The notes beneath the pieces were generated by a model, which was given only the letters and a program-made list of their open reading frames with translations, was not told the DNA's origin and did no database searches. Both the position numbers and the translations under genes were made by a program. Shown piece by piece: positions 43,417-52,329 of a DNA stretch of 56,341 bases. Source of the DNA: Lachnospiraceae bacterium. Lineage in GTDB: Bacteria; Bacillota; Clostridia; Lachnospirales; Lachnospiraceae. The DNA lies in the NCBI GenBank assembly GCA_900767585.1, contig CAAFZP010000091.1:1-56341 (forward strand), written 5' to 3'. Within the stretch, counting starts at the first letter, position 1, and each line of letters starts with the position of its first letter.

Positions 43417-44910
43417 TCAACAGATCGTATAGATTTTTTCCATATCGAGGCTTTCGCGCAGAATCTGAGCCAGCTTGTCAAACTGCTGTTCCCGGTATTC
43501 ATGGATTGACAGATGTTCGCTCTCCCCGCGCGTTTTCCCTTTGCGCGCATACAGCAGATTGATAAACGCCTCGCGAAATGCAACCGCATCGAAGATACCG
43601 TGGATATAGCTTCCCGCCACCGTTCCTGCGGTATGGCCAAGCACTTCACCGTCCGGTCCTATAACAAACGGTTGCAGCACCCCATCATTACCTGCAGCCT
43701 CCGTCCGCCCCATGTGTATCTCATAACCGTCAACTTTTTCCCCGCTAAGCGATGCAAAATCTCCTTCCTGCATGCCGATATGATATGTGCGGTTCTCCAG
43801 CTGTTTTTCCTCTTCAAACACAGTTGTAACCGGCAGTAATCCCATCCCACGCACACTTCCAAGTGCGCTCTCTGTCTGCATCGGATCCATCAAAACTTCG
43901 CCAAGCATCTGATATCCGCCACAGATACCGAACACAATTGCACCCTTCTTCGCCAGACGCGTAATCTTCGCTTCCAGTCCACTCTCCCGCAGCCATAGCA
44001 GATCCTGAATCGTATTTTTGGTACCCGGAAGCAAGATCACATCCGGTTCTCCAAGCTCTGACGGCTTTGCCACATAGCGCACCGACACGTCCCGTTCCAT
44101 GCTGAGTGCCTGCATATCTGTGAAATTCGAGATACGCGGAAACCGGATTACAGCCACATCGATTTCTGCCTGTACATGTGTCTCCGCAAGGCTCGATGCA
44201 AGAGAATCTTCATCCTCGATATCGACATCTGCATATGGTACCACGCCTAGCACCGGCTTTCCGGCACGTTCTTCTAACATCGCAATCCCAGGGTCTAAGA
44301 TTTTCTTATCTCCCCGGAATTTGTTCACGATCAGGCCCTTGATCCGCGCCTGTTCTTCCGGCTCTAAAAGCATCACCGTACCGATCAACTGTGCAAATAC
44401 ACCCCCGCGGTCGATATCGCCAACCAGAAGCACCGGTGCATCTGCAATCTTCGCCATTCCCATATTCACGATATCATCCTGTTTCAAGTTGATCTCCGCC
44501 GGGCTTCCCGCGCCTTCGATTACAATAATATCATGCTCTGCCGCAAGCTGCTCATAGCTTTCCCGGATCACCGGAATATATTCCTTTTTCTTCGCGAAAT
44601 AATCCATCGCACGCATATTTCCTACGACCTGCCCCTGCACGATCACCTGTGAGCCCATATCGGTCGTCGGCTTGAGCAGGATCGGGTTCATCCGTACAGA
44701 CGGTTCCACGCCTGCCGCCATCGCCTGTACGACCTGTGCACGTCCCATCTCTAACCCTTCTTTTGTCACGTAAGAGTTTAATGCCATGTTCTGGGATTTG
44801 AATGGGGCAACCTTGTAACCATCCTGTTTGAATATGCGGCAAAGTCCTGCCGCGATAAGGGATTTTCCCGCGTTGGACATCGTGCCCTGGATCATGATTG
44901 ATTTTGCCAT
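43417..44910 (-). CDS. cbiP: Cobyric acid synthase
   Basis: A 497-residue two-domain enzyme from ATG 44910 (AAGGAGACACAAA). The N-terminal synthetase domain starts MAKSIMIQGTMSNAGKS and contains IVIEGAGSPAEINL and GDIDRGGVFAQ. The C-terminal class I amidotransferase-like domain carries the GICGGYQMLG nucleophile loop with Cys and ends SYIHGIFD. It amidates four side chains of the corrin ring. It is 18 bp downstream of a Fic gene rather than another cobalamin gene. Confidence 0.96.
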   Translation of the reverse strand: MAKSIMIQGTMSNAGKSLIAAGLCRIFKQDGYKVAPFKSQNMALNSYVTKEGLEMGRAQVVQAMAAGVEPSVRMNPILLKPTTDMGSQVIVQGQVVGNMRAMDYFAKKKEYIPVIRESYEQLAAEHDIIVIEGAGSPAEINLKQDDIVNMGMAKIADAPVLLVGDIDRGGVFAQLIGTVMLLEPEEQARIKGLIVNKFRGDKKILDPGIAMLEERAGKPVLGVVPYADVDIEDEDSLASSLAETHVQAEIDVAVIRFPRISNFTDMQALSMERDVSVRYVAKPSELGEPDVILLPGTKNTIQDLLWLRESGLEAKITRLAKKGAIVFGICGGYQMLGEVLMDPMQTESALGSVRGMGLLPVTTVFEEEKQLENRTYHIGMQEGDFASLSGEKVDGYEIHMGRTEAAGNDGVLQPFVIGPDGEVLGHTAGTVAGSYIHGIFDAVAFREAFINLLYARKGKTRGESEHLSIHEYREQQFDKLAQILRESLDMEKIYTIC

Positions 44911-44928
44911 TTTGTGTCTCCTTGTCAT

Positions 44929-46008
44929 TTAAAACTCATTTGTTCCAACAAACACTTCGTATATTTTTTGGTATCGATATCCTTTTTTCGAAACCGTGGA
45001 ATCCGGTACAATCACATGTAAGTCTACTAACTGATCTATTATCCTTGACACAACATTCACAGATACCCCGGACAAATTCTGTATTTCTTTTTTATTAAAT
45101 ACAATCTGCTTCATGAGCACAGGCATAATTCTATAGATCGAATTTCCTTTTATCTGCTTAATTGTCTCCATATCTTCTTTATAAATCACCTTAATTCTTT
45201 CCAGTTTGTTAGTATATGAATTGCACTGATCAATCACACACTGTAAAAAGAATTTAATATATCCTGCTACATTGCCTCTTCTACATTCCATAAGATATCT
45301 CTGATAAGATGGCTTATATAATTCGAGAATCTCTGACATGTACAAAATCGGAGTACTTTCATCCATCATTGCCATTTGTACCGGAATCAACGCTCTGCCA
45401 AGCCGTCCATTTCCATCCTTATATGCATGAATCGTCTCAAACTGCATATGGGATAACGCCACATTTACCAACAAAGGATCTGTAAACGCATCATTCATGT
45501 ATTCGTATAGATTTAGAAGCAATCCATAAACTTCTTCCGGAACCGGCGGAATAAATGTCGCTCCCTCAATCGTGCATCCTCTTGGTCCGATCCAATTCTG
45601 TGTTGTTCGGATTTTTCCGGGCGTTCTTTGTGATCCTCTTACACTATCCAATATAATTTTATGCATTTCATTTACAAGTTCATAATTTATTTGCTTTTTT
45701 GTACGCAAATACGCCTGTGCATATTCGATTGTCTTCTTGAGATTTTGTATTTCCTGATTATCATCTGTTTTCTCCATATATTTCAAATAAAACATTTCAT
45801 CCTGAGATATCTGCGTTCCCTCAATCTGTGTCGATTTATAACTTTCATTTAATATAACAGAATCAAAAAAAAAGCCGGCATCAAATTCCAACGTGTTTAA
45901 CAATGATTTGTATTCCCCATATTTTACATTCGCTTCTGAAATCAGTTTTAACATATCTTTATCTATTTTATAGTCCAAAGGCATACTTTTTGCTTTATAT
46001 GGTTCCAT
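44929..46008 (-). CDS. Fic family protein, N-terminal inhibited class
   Basis: A 359-residue protein with a Fic_N-like helical N-terminus. It carries the inhibitory motif STQIEG at about residue 60 (pattern S/T-x3-E-G/N), the Fic core HAYKDGNGRLGR at about 197-208 (Pro and Phe of the usual HPFxxGNGR are Ala and Tyr) and a C-terminal winged-helix domain (LSGVSVNVVSRIIDQLVDLHVI). Fic enzymes usually transfer AMP to hydroxyl groups of proteins. It is AT-richer than the cobalamin genes around it. It has its own upstream region behind a terminator and runs into cbiP after 18 bp. Confidence 0.9.
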   Translation of the reverse strand: MEPYKAKSMPLDYKIDKDMLKLISEANVKYGEYKSLLNTLEFDAGFFFDSVILNESYKSTQIEGTQISQDEMFYLKYMEKTDDNQEIQNLKKTIEYAQAYLRTKKQINYELVNEMHKIILDSVRGSQRTPGKIRTTQNWIGPRGCTIEGATFIPPVPEEVYGLLLNLYEYMNDAFTDPLLVNVALSHMQFETIHAYKDGNGRLGRALIPVQMAMMDESTPILYMSEILELYKPSYQRYLMECRRGNVAGYIKFFLQCVIDQCNSYTNKLERIKVIYKEDMETIKQIKGNSIYRIMPVLMKQIVFNKKEIQNLSGVSVNVVSRIIDQLVDLHVIVPDSTVSKKGYRYQKIYEVFVGTNEF

Positions 46009-46057
46009 ATATTCACACCTCTTTTCATTTATAGTAATATAATACCACTAAAAGCAC

Positions 46058-46095
46058 AAAAAATCACTGTTTTTTGAAAATACAGTGATTTTTTT
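46058..46095. terminator. Terminator between cobD and the Fic gene
   Basis: AAAATCACTGT and ACAGTGATTTT pair with T runs on both strands. It ends the cobD transcript before the Fic-cbiP-cobO unit. Confidence 0.88.
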
Positions 46096-46143
46096 GGTTG
46101 TCAAAGCATATTTTTCACTACTTTATATGATTTTTAATTTGTT

Positions 46144-47232
46144 TTACCTCATTTTCACGCGAACCAGCCTGCGGATGAATTCCTGATTCTCACTGTGGGA
46201 ACGGATTCCGATGCGGAAATATGTATCATCCAATCCCGCAAAATCATCACACGCACGAATCAAGACACCCACGTCAAGCATCCGCTCTTTCAGGTCCGGT
46301 TCATCACGGAATAACAGAAAATTTCCATATCCATCATACACTTCCGCCACCAGCTCACGCAGACGTGGAACGAGATACGCACGTTCCGCCTGCAGATTCT
46401 CGCGTGTTTTCGCCAGATACTCTGTATCCGATAATGCTGCGATACCTGCCATCTGTGCCGGAATCGACGTGTTCCACGGCTGAATCCTCGCACGAATCTT
46501 CGACTGCAACTCTGCTTCTCCACAGACCAGATACCCAAGTCGGAGTCCCGCCATACAATAAATCTTCGTAAAAGCCCGGAGCACTAACAGCCGCGGATAC
46601 TCTGCCAGATACGGAAGCATACTATACGAAGCTTCCTTCTCTAAAAATGGCAGGAAGCATTCATCCACACAGACATACGCCTGCATCTGTTCCGCCTTCG
46701 CAAGGACGCGCAGGATCTGTTCCCGCGTAAACAATGTTCCGGTCGGATTGTTCGGATTGCACAGGAATACAAGGCGGATGGAATCGTCCAGTTTTGCAAG
46801 CAGACGTTGAATTACGGTTTCAAAATCAAACTGCAGCCTAACCTGTTCGTCCATATCTGCAGCGCGTCCATCCGCATCTTCGCATCCAGCATAGCACATC
46901 TCACCCCCACCGGCAGCAACTGCTTCCGCATACCCGGTAAAGGTCGGCGCAATCGTGAGTGCCTTCCCAGGGATTGTCTGTCCAAGTGCAAACAGAAGCT
47001 CCGCTGCTCCGTTCCCGGGAATGATCCGGTCTGCCGGTATATTTTTTGCCTTCGCAATCGCATTACACAACTGCTCCGCCTTGTAATCGGGATATCTGCC
47101 AGTCAGCACGATTCCCTCATGCGCCGCCTGAATACTTGCAAGCGGCATGCCAAGCGGATTGACATTGACAGAAAAATCATATTCGATTGGATTTCGGTAG
47201 ACATCTCCACCGTGCGTATAGTTATATTCCAT
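46144..47232 (-). CDS. cobD: L-threonine-O-3-phosphate decarboxylase, CobD-like aminotransferase fold
   Basis: A 362-residue PLP enzyme of the histidinol-phosphate aminotransferase fold. It starts with YTHGGDVY, typical of CobD, then FSVNVNPLGMP, CNPNNPTGTLF and VDECFLPF. The PLP lysine is in RAFTKIYCMAGLRLGY. CobD makes aminopropanol phosphate for the cobalamin nucleotide loop. Histidinol-phosphate aminotransferase is the alternative, but the neighbouring cbiP and cobO favour CobD. It lies 28 bp after a second Fic gene. Confidence 0.88.
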   Translation of the reverse strand: MEYNYTHGGDVYRNPIEYDFSVNVNPLGMPLASIQAAHEGIVLTGRYPDYKAEQLCNAIAKAKNIPADRIIPGNGAAELLFALGQTIPGKALTIAPTFTGYAEAVAAGGGEMCYAGCEDADGRAADMDEQVRLQFDFETVIQRLLAKLDDSIRLVFLCNPNNPTGTLFTREQILRVLAKAEQMQAYVCVDECFLPFLEKEASYSMLPYLAEYPRLLVLRAFTKIYCMAGLRLGYLVCGEAELQSKIRARIQPWNTSIPAQMAGIAALSDTEYLAKTRENLQAERAYLVPRLRELVAEVYDGYGNFLLFRDEPDLKERMLDVGVLIRACDDFAGLDDTYFRIGIRSHSENQEFIRRLVRVKMR

Positions 47233-47260
47233 GTTTTATTCCTCGCATTTATAAAACAAA

Positions 47261-48253
47261 TTATTGCTTCACATATCTTTGATTCTTACTATTCGGTTTA
47301 TCAGGTATCGTCATTCTGATAACTCCTAGTTCAATTGCCGGATTGATATAATTTTTCCTAAGTGTTTCTTTTGACCGCAATCCCAGCGCTTCCATAATAG
47401 CATTTGATGTATATGGGATATCATATTCCATCACATCTAACATACGTTTTACATATTCCGATGTCTCAGAATCTGATTTGCGAATCTGTGTAATCACTTC
47501 GTCAAGGATCTGCCAAATCATTTCCAGCATAAATTCGATAAAGCTATCTGAATTACCATTGACATGACTTTGTGCGATTGCATCATAATATTCTGTCTGG
47601 TATTTTTCTATCTGACTCTCTAATGGAATATACTCAAAAACATTTCTCCAGCGATACAGAATAGCTGTATGCCACAATCTTGCCATTCTTCCATTTCCGT
47701 CTGCAAAAGGATGAATAAATACAAACTCATAATGAAATACAGCTGCTAATATAAGCGGATGAACCACACCTTCGCTTTTCTTCATCCATGTAAATAAGTC
47801 ATTCATCAAACTGTCTACCATCTGTGGAGGTGGTGCCACAAAAATGCATGTATCTCCGGAAAATACGCCTTCGTCGCCTTTTCTGAAAACTCCGGATTCA
47901 TTGACCGTTCGGTATGTCATAATTCCATGTATTTTTTTTAGATCTGTTATACTGAATGGATTGATGTCCGGGATATGCTCATATGCTTTATATGCATTTT
48001 TTACTTCCTGAATTTCCTTCTGGTCGCCAAGAACCAGATGACCGTTTATAACGTCCCGGACTTCTGACAAGGACAAGGAATTCGCTTCTATCTTCAACGA
48101 AGAATGTATCGATTGGATTCTGTTATTTCTTCGCAAATGCGGTCTTGATTCCAATTCCCTGTGACTATTGATCTTTCCTATTTTCTCAGATATCTCTGAA
48201 ACAAGCTCCAGCATTTTATTTGATATTGTATATGGTGGTATATAATTTTGCAT
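47261..48253 (-). CDS. Fic family protein, second and unrelated copy
   Basis: A 330-residue protein: N-terminal inhibitory region with SLKIEANSLSLSEVRDVING (the position after Glu is Ala instead of Gly/Asn), the complete core HPFADGNGRMAR at about residues 200-211, and a C-terminal winged helix (NAIMEALGLRSKETLRKNYINPAIELGVI). It belongs to a different Fic subfamily from the one at 44929-46008. It is 28 bp upstream of cobD, so both probably share a transcript. A 12-bp tandem repeat lies just before the start. Confidence 0.92.
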   Translation of the reverse strand: MQNYIPPYTISNKMLELVSEISEKIGKINSHRELESRPHLRRNNRIQSIHSSLKIEANSLSLSEVRDVINGHLVLGDQKEIQEVKNAYKAYEHIPDINPFSITDLKKIHGIMTYRTVNESGVFRKGDEGVFSGDTCIFVAPPPQMVDSLMNDLFTWMKKSEGVVHPLILAAVFHYEFVFIHPFADGNGRMARLWHTAILYRWRNVFEYIPLESQIEKYQTEYYDAIAQSHVNGNSDSFIEFMLEMIWQILDEVITQIRKSDSETSEYVKRMLDVMEYDIPYTSNAIMEALGLRSKETLRKNYINPAIELGVIRMTIPDKPNSKNQRYVKQ

Positions 48254-48267
48254 TTAACCAACTCCAT

Positions 48268-48291
48268 CTTGCTTATTATCTTGCTTATTAT
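48268..48291. repeat. Tandem 12-bp repeat upstream of the second Fic gene
   Basis: CTTGCTTATTAT occurs twice in a row, with a partial third unit (CTTACTATA). It lies 15-38 bp upstream of the Fic start and could be a regulator binding site or a polymorphic spacer. Confidence 0.65.
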
Positions 48292-48321
48292 CTTACTATA
48301 TATTTGATCCGAATTCAATTA

Positions 48322-48370
48322 AAAATCCCACTGACGCACGTTACAATCCTGACAAATGCATCAGTGGGAG
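48322..48370 (-). terminator. Terminator of the cation-export operon
   Basis: On the minus strand TCCCACTGATGCA pairs with TGCGTCAGTGGGA and is followed by five Ts, just after the GDT1-family stop codon. Confidence 0.88.
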
Positions 48371-48377
48371 TATTATC

Positions 48378-49067
48378 TTATGCCGTTTTCTTCTTTTTCT
48401 CTCTTCTCACAAAGAGGAATACACATAATCCGGCAAATACAACTGTTACAGCTACAAGCACCGGAATCACCGGAATCGGAGAGACGCTTGCATGAATGAG
48501 CTTCAGTCCCTGATACAGTGTGTATACACCGAAGATGGAAAAGATTACAAATGCAAGTATACTAAGCAGGCCGTCCGGCGTCTTGCTCTTCAGCAGATAT
48601 CCGATCAGCATACCTAGCATATCCGCAGCGAACAGTCCGAGCGAACAGCCAATCCATACAACCAGTGCTGCACGCATGCCTTCATTTGCGCCAAATGTGA
48701 TCGCTGTAAGCTGTGTCTTATCGCCAAGTTCTACCACGAAGAATGTACAAAATACCGCAAGCGGTGCGAACTTGATCTTCGTCTTACCACCTTCTTCCTC
48801 TTCTTCATCGTCGCCGGCAATCGTCGATGCCGCGAAATAAAGGAACGCAAGCGCTGCAATCATCTTGATCACCCATTCCGGCACAAACTCGCTGACAAGT
48901 CCGCCTGCCAGAACCGCAAGTCCGTTCAGCACAAGAATCGCAACACCGGTACCGAGTATAATGTCTCTTAATTTGTATTTCGAAGTTAGCGCAATCAGCA
49001 TAAGCTGGGTTTTATCGCCCATCTCTGCTATAAACTCCGTGAAAAACACCTTGAAGAATAATATCAT
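48378..49067 (-). CDS. TMEM165/GDT1 family cation exporter (probable Mn2+)
   Basis: A 229-residue membrane protein with the two family motifs EMGDKTQ (about residue 15) and ELGDKTQLTA (about 113) in an inverted-repeat layout of six to seven helices, plus an acidic cytoplasmic loop (DDEEEEEGG). Bacterial members such as MneA and Vibrio MneA-like proteins export manganese. It is 16 bp downstream of a CaCA antiporter gene, and both are behind a Mn2+-type riboswitch, which supports manganese export. Confidence 0.92.
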   Translation of the reverse strand: MILFFKVFFTEFIAEMGDKTQLMLIALTSKYKLRDIILGTGVAILVLNGLAVLAGGLVSEFVPEWVIKMIAALAFLYFAASTIAGDDEEEEEGGKTKIKFAPLAVFCTFFVVELGDKTQLTAITFGANEGMRAALVVWIGCSLGLFAADMLGMLIGYLLKSKTPDGLLSILAFVIFSIFGVYTLYQGLKLIHASVSPIPVIPVLVAVTVVFAGLCVFLFVRREKKKKTA

Positions 49068-49083
49068 TTGTCCGATCTCCCCT

Positions 49084-50085
49084 TTATCTTACTATGATGT
49101 AAACCGCATATGCCGCGTAAAGCGCAACCATGCAAAGCCCTTCGGCTCTTCCGATTTTCTTCTTCGTTCCGGCAAAGATCCATGCACATATGGTAAATAC
49201 GATCAGTACGCACAGGTCAATGATATTTTCTGTAATAATGCTGATTGGGCTGATCGCCGATGCAATACCGAGCACCATCAATATATTAAATATATTGGAA
49301 CCGATTGCATTTCCAAGTGCCATATCCACTTCATTCTTTCTGGCTGCTACGATGGATGTAACGAGCTCCGGAAGCGATGTTCCAATTGAAACGATCGTAA
49401 GCCCGATCAGTGTCTGGCTCATACCGAGATCACTTGCGATTCTGGATGCCGCATCAACCGTCACATCTCCACCGACAGCAATCGCGATTGCGCCGCCAAT
49501 GATAAACAGTATACTCACAGGAACGGAAACAAGCTTGATCTCCTCGTCCGATCCACCTTCGATCTCGACCTTCTTACCTTCCTTACTTGCCTTCATCGCA
49601 GTCCGGACCATGTAGATAATGTAACATGCAAAAAGCACTATGAATATCGCACCATCCAGATGCCCAAGCGTCATACCGGTCTTGTCGCCAAGTCCGATAA
49701 TTCCAAGAAGCATCAGAAGTCCGGCACATATAAGGGATAACGGGATATCTCTCCGGATTGTTTCCCTTGCAACATTCACCGTTGCCAATATCGCACACAC
49801 ACCAATGACGACCATCAGATTAAAGATATTGGAACCAACGACATTGCTGACTGCAAGCTCATTGTTGCCTGCAAGAGAAGCAGACACACTGACTGCGGTT
49901 TCCGGAAGGGATGTTCCCATCGCAACGATGGTAAGTCCGATAATGATTGACGGCACATGCAGCCGCTTCGCCACGCTGGAACTTCCCTCCACAAAGAAGT
50001 CCGCACCCTTGATAAGCAGTACAAAGCCTATCACAAGGAATACAAGCACAAGGGCAAATGGGGCATTGTTAATGATTTTTTCCAT
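49084..50085 (-). CDS. CaCA family cation antiporter (YrbG type)
   Basis: A 333-residue protein with ten to eleven helices and the two alpha repeats of Na+/Ca2+ exchangers: VAMGTSLPETAVSVSASLAG ... VVGSNIFNLMVVIG, and SIGTSLPELVTSIVAARKN ... AIGSNIFNILMVLG. Members exchange Ca2+, and some may move Mn2+. The ribosome site is AGGAGG. It is the first gene of the riboswitch-controlled operon. Confidence 0.94.
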   Translation of the reverse strand: MEKIINNAPFALVLVFLVIGFVLLIKGADFFVEGSSSVAKRLHVPSIIIGLTIVAMGTSLPETAVSVSASLAGNNELAVSNVVGSNIFNLMVVIGVCAILATVNVARETIRRDIPLSLICAGLLMLLGIIGLGDKTGMTLGHLDGAIFIVLFACYIIYMVRTAMKASKEGKKVEIEGGSDEEIKLVSVPVSILFIIGGAIAIAVGGDVTVDAASRIASDLGMSQTLIGLTIVSIGTSLPELVTSIVAARKNEVDMALGNAIGSNIFNILMVLGIASAISPISIITENIIDLCVLIVFTICAWIFAGTKKKIGRAEGLCMVALYAAYAVYIIVR

Positions 50086-50153
50086 GGTTTCCTCCTTTTC
50101 TCGTTCAAAGCTTCCGTCAGCCGAAATCCTTCTATCGTAAGTACGGATAGCTT

Positions 50154-50227
50154 AAAAAAGACTCATGTATATCAATCAGCTGCCTGTGTAGATTATTGCA
50201 CAGACGGTCGATCAATATACATGAGTC
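50154..50227 (-). terminator. Riboswitch-controlled terminator
   Basis: A long near-perfect hairpin: AGACTCATGTATAT pairs with ATATACATGAGTCT, with an inner CTGTG/CACAG stem, followed by six Ts. Its 5' arm contains the same CTCATG that can close the riboswitch P1 helix. Confidence 0.9.
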
Positions 50228-50228
50228 T

Positions 50229-50320
50229 CATTATTTAAGATTTGCCAGATTATACTCTCAACTTATAATCAGAATGTTGACAAACCACACTTTCGCGCTA
50301 ACTACTCCCTCATGGACTGT
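50229..50320 (-). ncRNA. yybP-ykoY type Mn2+ riboswitch
   Basis: On the minus strand the leader contains GGGAGTAG, then TTTGTCAACATTC, a variable stem-loop (GATTATA / TATAATC) and GGCAAATC, the conserved order of the yybP-ykoY aptamer. CATGAG at 50309-50314 can pair with CTCATG at 50220-50225 to close P1. Those same bases start the terminator, so metal binding should stop termination (an ON switch). The genes it controls are cation exporters, as expected. Confidence 0.8.
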
Positions 50321-50335
50321 TCAATTATCTGATAA

Positions 50336-50364
50336 ATTTTATCAAATATAGCGGTGTGTGTCAA
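50336..50364 (-). promoter_or_regulatory. Promoter of the riboswitch/cation-export operon
   Basis: TTGACA and TAAAAT on the minus strand, spaced 17 bp, about 20 bp upstream of the riboswitch. Confidence 0.85.
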
Positions 50365-50402
50365 CAGAGAAATCCGAAAGGAATGCTTCCCATCGTCGAA
50401 AA

Positions 50403-51551
50403 TCACTGCGTAAACATCACTTCAAAAACCGTTCCTCCTGACGGGTTTGATCGGACAGTAATGCTTCCGTCGTGTACTCTCACGATTTCATGAACGAGTG
50501 CAAGTCCAAGTCCGACGCCGCCAAGTGCGCGGCTTCTGGATTTATCTACACGAAAGAACGGCTCAAAGACACGCTCCCGAAGTTCCTCCGGGATTCCGTT
50601 CCCCGTATCGGCTACCGACAGGCAAACACACTTTTCCTTCCGGGATGCGGTTACTGTGACCTGACCATCCGGATGATTATATTTAATTGCATTCTCAACA
50701 AGATTATATACCAGCCTGTAGATGAGAATATCGCTTCCGACTATCGTTATAGCCTCACAGTTCCCGGTCAGTTCTACATCCTTCTCCCTGGCAAGCGGTT
50801 CTAAGTCTGCCAATACCTCATCCACAAGCGCGTCGACCATAATCGTCTCATCCCTGCTCACGGTCTGAAGCTCACTCATGTCGAGCAGCGTCTTCACCAT
50901 CTTGCTGAGCCTGTCGTTTTGTTCCGTAACCATCTTGATCGTCTGTACGGTGTCGGCATCGCTGCCCGGATGTTGCCCGGAATTGTAGGAATCCAGCTGT
51001 ACCTGCATTAGAGCTAACGGCGTTCTCAGCTCGTGTGCCGCATTCGCGGTAAATTGTCTCTGTACCTCAAATGCATCTGAGAGACGTCCGAGCATCTTGT
51101 TGTAGGAGACGCTCAGCTGGTTCAGTTCTTTCACCTTATTTTCTTCGAGTCTTGAATCAGCCAGATTCTGTGCCTGCACCTCTTCGATCTTATCCGAGAA
51201 CTCACGAATCGGCCGGAGTGCATGTCCGCTTATAAAATAAGTCGCCACTCCGCCAAGCAGCGCCAGCACCGCCGAGATTATCAAGCTGTTTTTCCTGTAG
51301 TCGGTCTTGTTATTATATACCTGGACGGAAAAATCGTTCGCAAAATCATCCCAATTATCTTCCGGAATACTGATATATATTTCATCCGTATCATCCGCCT
51401 TCTCATCTCCCCTGGCATCGACAGTCTCCTTCAGGGAATCAATATAATACACACCGTTTTTATAGACAAGCATAGTCAGACAGCCACATATAACCGCGAT
51501 ATATAAGGTAATTATACAGGTCAGTCTCCACTGCAGTGACATTTTTTTCAT
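50403..51551 (-). CDS. Membrane sensor histidine kinase
   Basis: A 382-residue kinase: membrane helices at about residues 10-28 and 88-108 around a roughly 60-residue acidic extracellular loop, a HAMP domain, HisKA with NAAHELRTPLALMQ, and the ATPase domain (LVYNLVENAIKYNHPDG, VADTGNGIP, GGVGLGLALVHEIV). Its ATGA overlaps the stop of the response regulator gene, so the two are coupled. The pair diverges from the redox cluster starting at 52330, a likely target. Confidence 0.95.
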   Translation of the reverse strand: MKKMSLQWRLTCIITLYIAVICGCLTMLVYKNGVYYIDSLKETVDARGDEKADDTDEIYISIPEDNWDDFANDFSVQVYNNKTDYRKNSLIISAVLALLGGVATYFISGHALRPIREFSDKIEEVQAQNLADSRLEENKVKELNQLSVSYNKMLGRLSDAFEVQRQFTANAAHELRTPLALMQVQLDSYNSGQHPGSDADTVQTIKMVTEQNDRLSKMVKTLLDMSELQTVSRDETIMVDALVDEVLADLEPLAREKDVELTGNCEAITIVGSDILIYRLVYNLVENAIKYNHPDGQVTVTASRKEKCVCLSVADTGNGIPEELRERVFEPFFRVDKSRSRALGGVGLGLALVHEIVRVHDGSITVRSNPSGGTVFEVMFTQ

Positions 51552-52228
51552 TGATCGGACTCCTCTCGTAGTTTATATCCCTCGCCCACCTTGTTCAGAA
51601 TCGGATCATATCCAAGCACTGCCTTGAGCTTTCTCCGAAGCGAAGACATATGTACCCGGATAGCTCCGCTGAAGCTGTCCACAGATGCATCCCAAACATG
51701 CTCCATCAGTTCCTCCTGGCTCACCGGTCTGCCCAGGTTGAGCAGCAGATATTCCAAAATTCCATTCTCTTTTCTTGTCAGAGGAACGATCTGCCCTTCG
51801 GCGTACGCTTCGCGCCGGATCGTATCGAACTTTATCCCACCACATTCCAGGCACACATCCTTCTGCACAAATTTCCTTCTTGTCAGGCTTCTGATACGTG
51901 CCTCAAGCTCCTGCAGATGAAACGGTTTTTCCATATAATCATTTGCCCCCGCATCCAGCCCTTCAACCTTATCCGCAATCTGTCCTCTGGCGGATAATAT
52001 AAGCACCTTCGTCTCCTCGTTGCTCTGTCTTAGCTCGCGCAGAATCTCCATCCCATCCATGCCGGGCAGGTTCAGATCCAGCACGATCAGATCATAATTC
52101 TCTGCCAGAATGTATTCAAGCGCCGTTTCCCCATCATAGCAGGTATCCACCTCATACCCAGCATCATACAGGGTTTTCGCAACTGTGTCGCATAGTTGTT
52201 TCTCATCTTCCACTATTAATAATCTCAA
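51548..52228 (-). CDS. OmpR/PhoB-type response regulator
   Basis: A 226-residue protein. I choose the TTG at 52228, which follows AGGAGAAAGATT; this puts MRLLIVEDEK at the N-terminus as usual. The receiver has Asp in LIVLDLNLPGMDG and Lys in YMEKPFHLQELEAR. The winged-helix DNA-binding domain ends LNKVGEGYKLREES. A good promoter lies at 52269-52297. Confidence 0.95.
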   Translation of the reverse strand: MRLLIVEDEKQLCDTVAKTLYDAGYEVDTCYDGETALEYILAENYDLIVLDLNLPGMDGMEILRELRQSNEETKVLILSARGQIADKVEGLDAGANDYMEKPFHLQELEARIRSLTRRKFVQKDVCLECGGIKFDTIRREAYAEGQIVPLTRKENGILEYLLLNLGRPVSQEELMEHVWDASVDSFSGAIRVHMSSLRRKLKAVLGYDPILNKVGEGYKLREESDQ

Positions 52229-52268
52229 AATCTTTCTCCTGTCTCTTAACAATAATTTTACAACTGCT

Positions 52269-52297
52269 ATTGTATAATACCGAAGTCAGCTGGTCAA
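52269..52297 (-). promoter_or_regulatory. Promoter of the two-component system
   Basis: TTGACC and TACAAT on the minus strand are 17 bp apart, about 40 bp before the TTG start. A TATAAT at 52273-52278 on the plus strand overlaps it and may be the -10 for the divergent redox genes, with no good -35, as for an activator-dependent promoter. Confidence 0.7.
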
Positions 52298-52329
52298 CAA
52301 ATACAACAAACGAAAGGAGCAATCATATC

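Noticed and set aside
42849..43649. Long form of the cobO gene starting at 43649
   Set aside because: The first 88 codons overlap the end of cbiP in another frame and look unnatural. The ATG at 43385 has a strong ribosome site and starts at the known N-terminus.
47233..48377. Cobalamin riboswitch upstream of cobD or the Fic genes
   Set aside because: No B12-box-like sequence or suitable leader was found; the intergenic gaps are too short except the Fic upstream region, which holds only a tandem repeat and a terminator.
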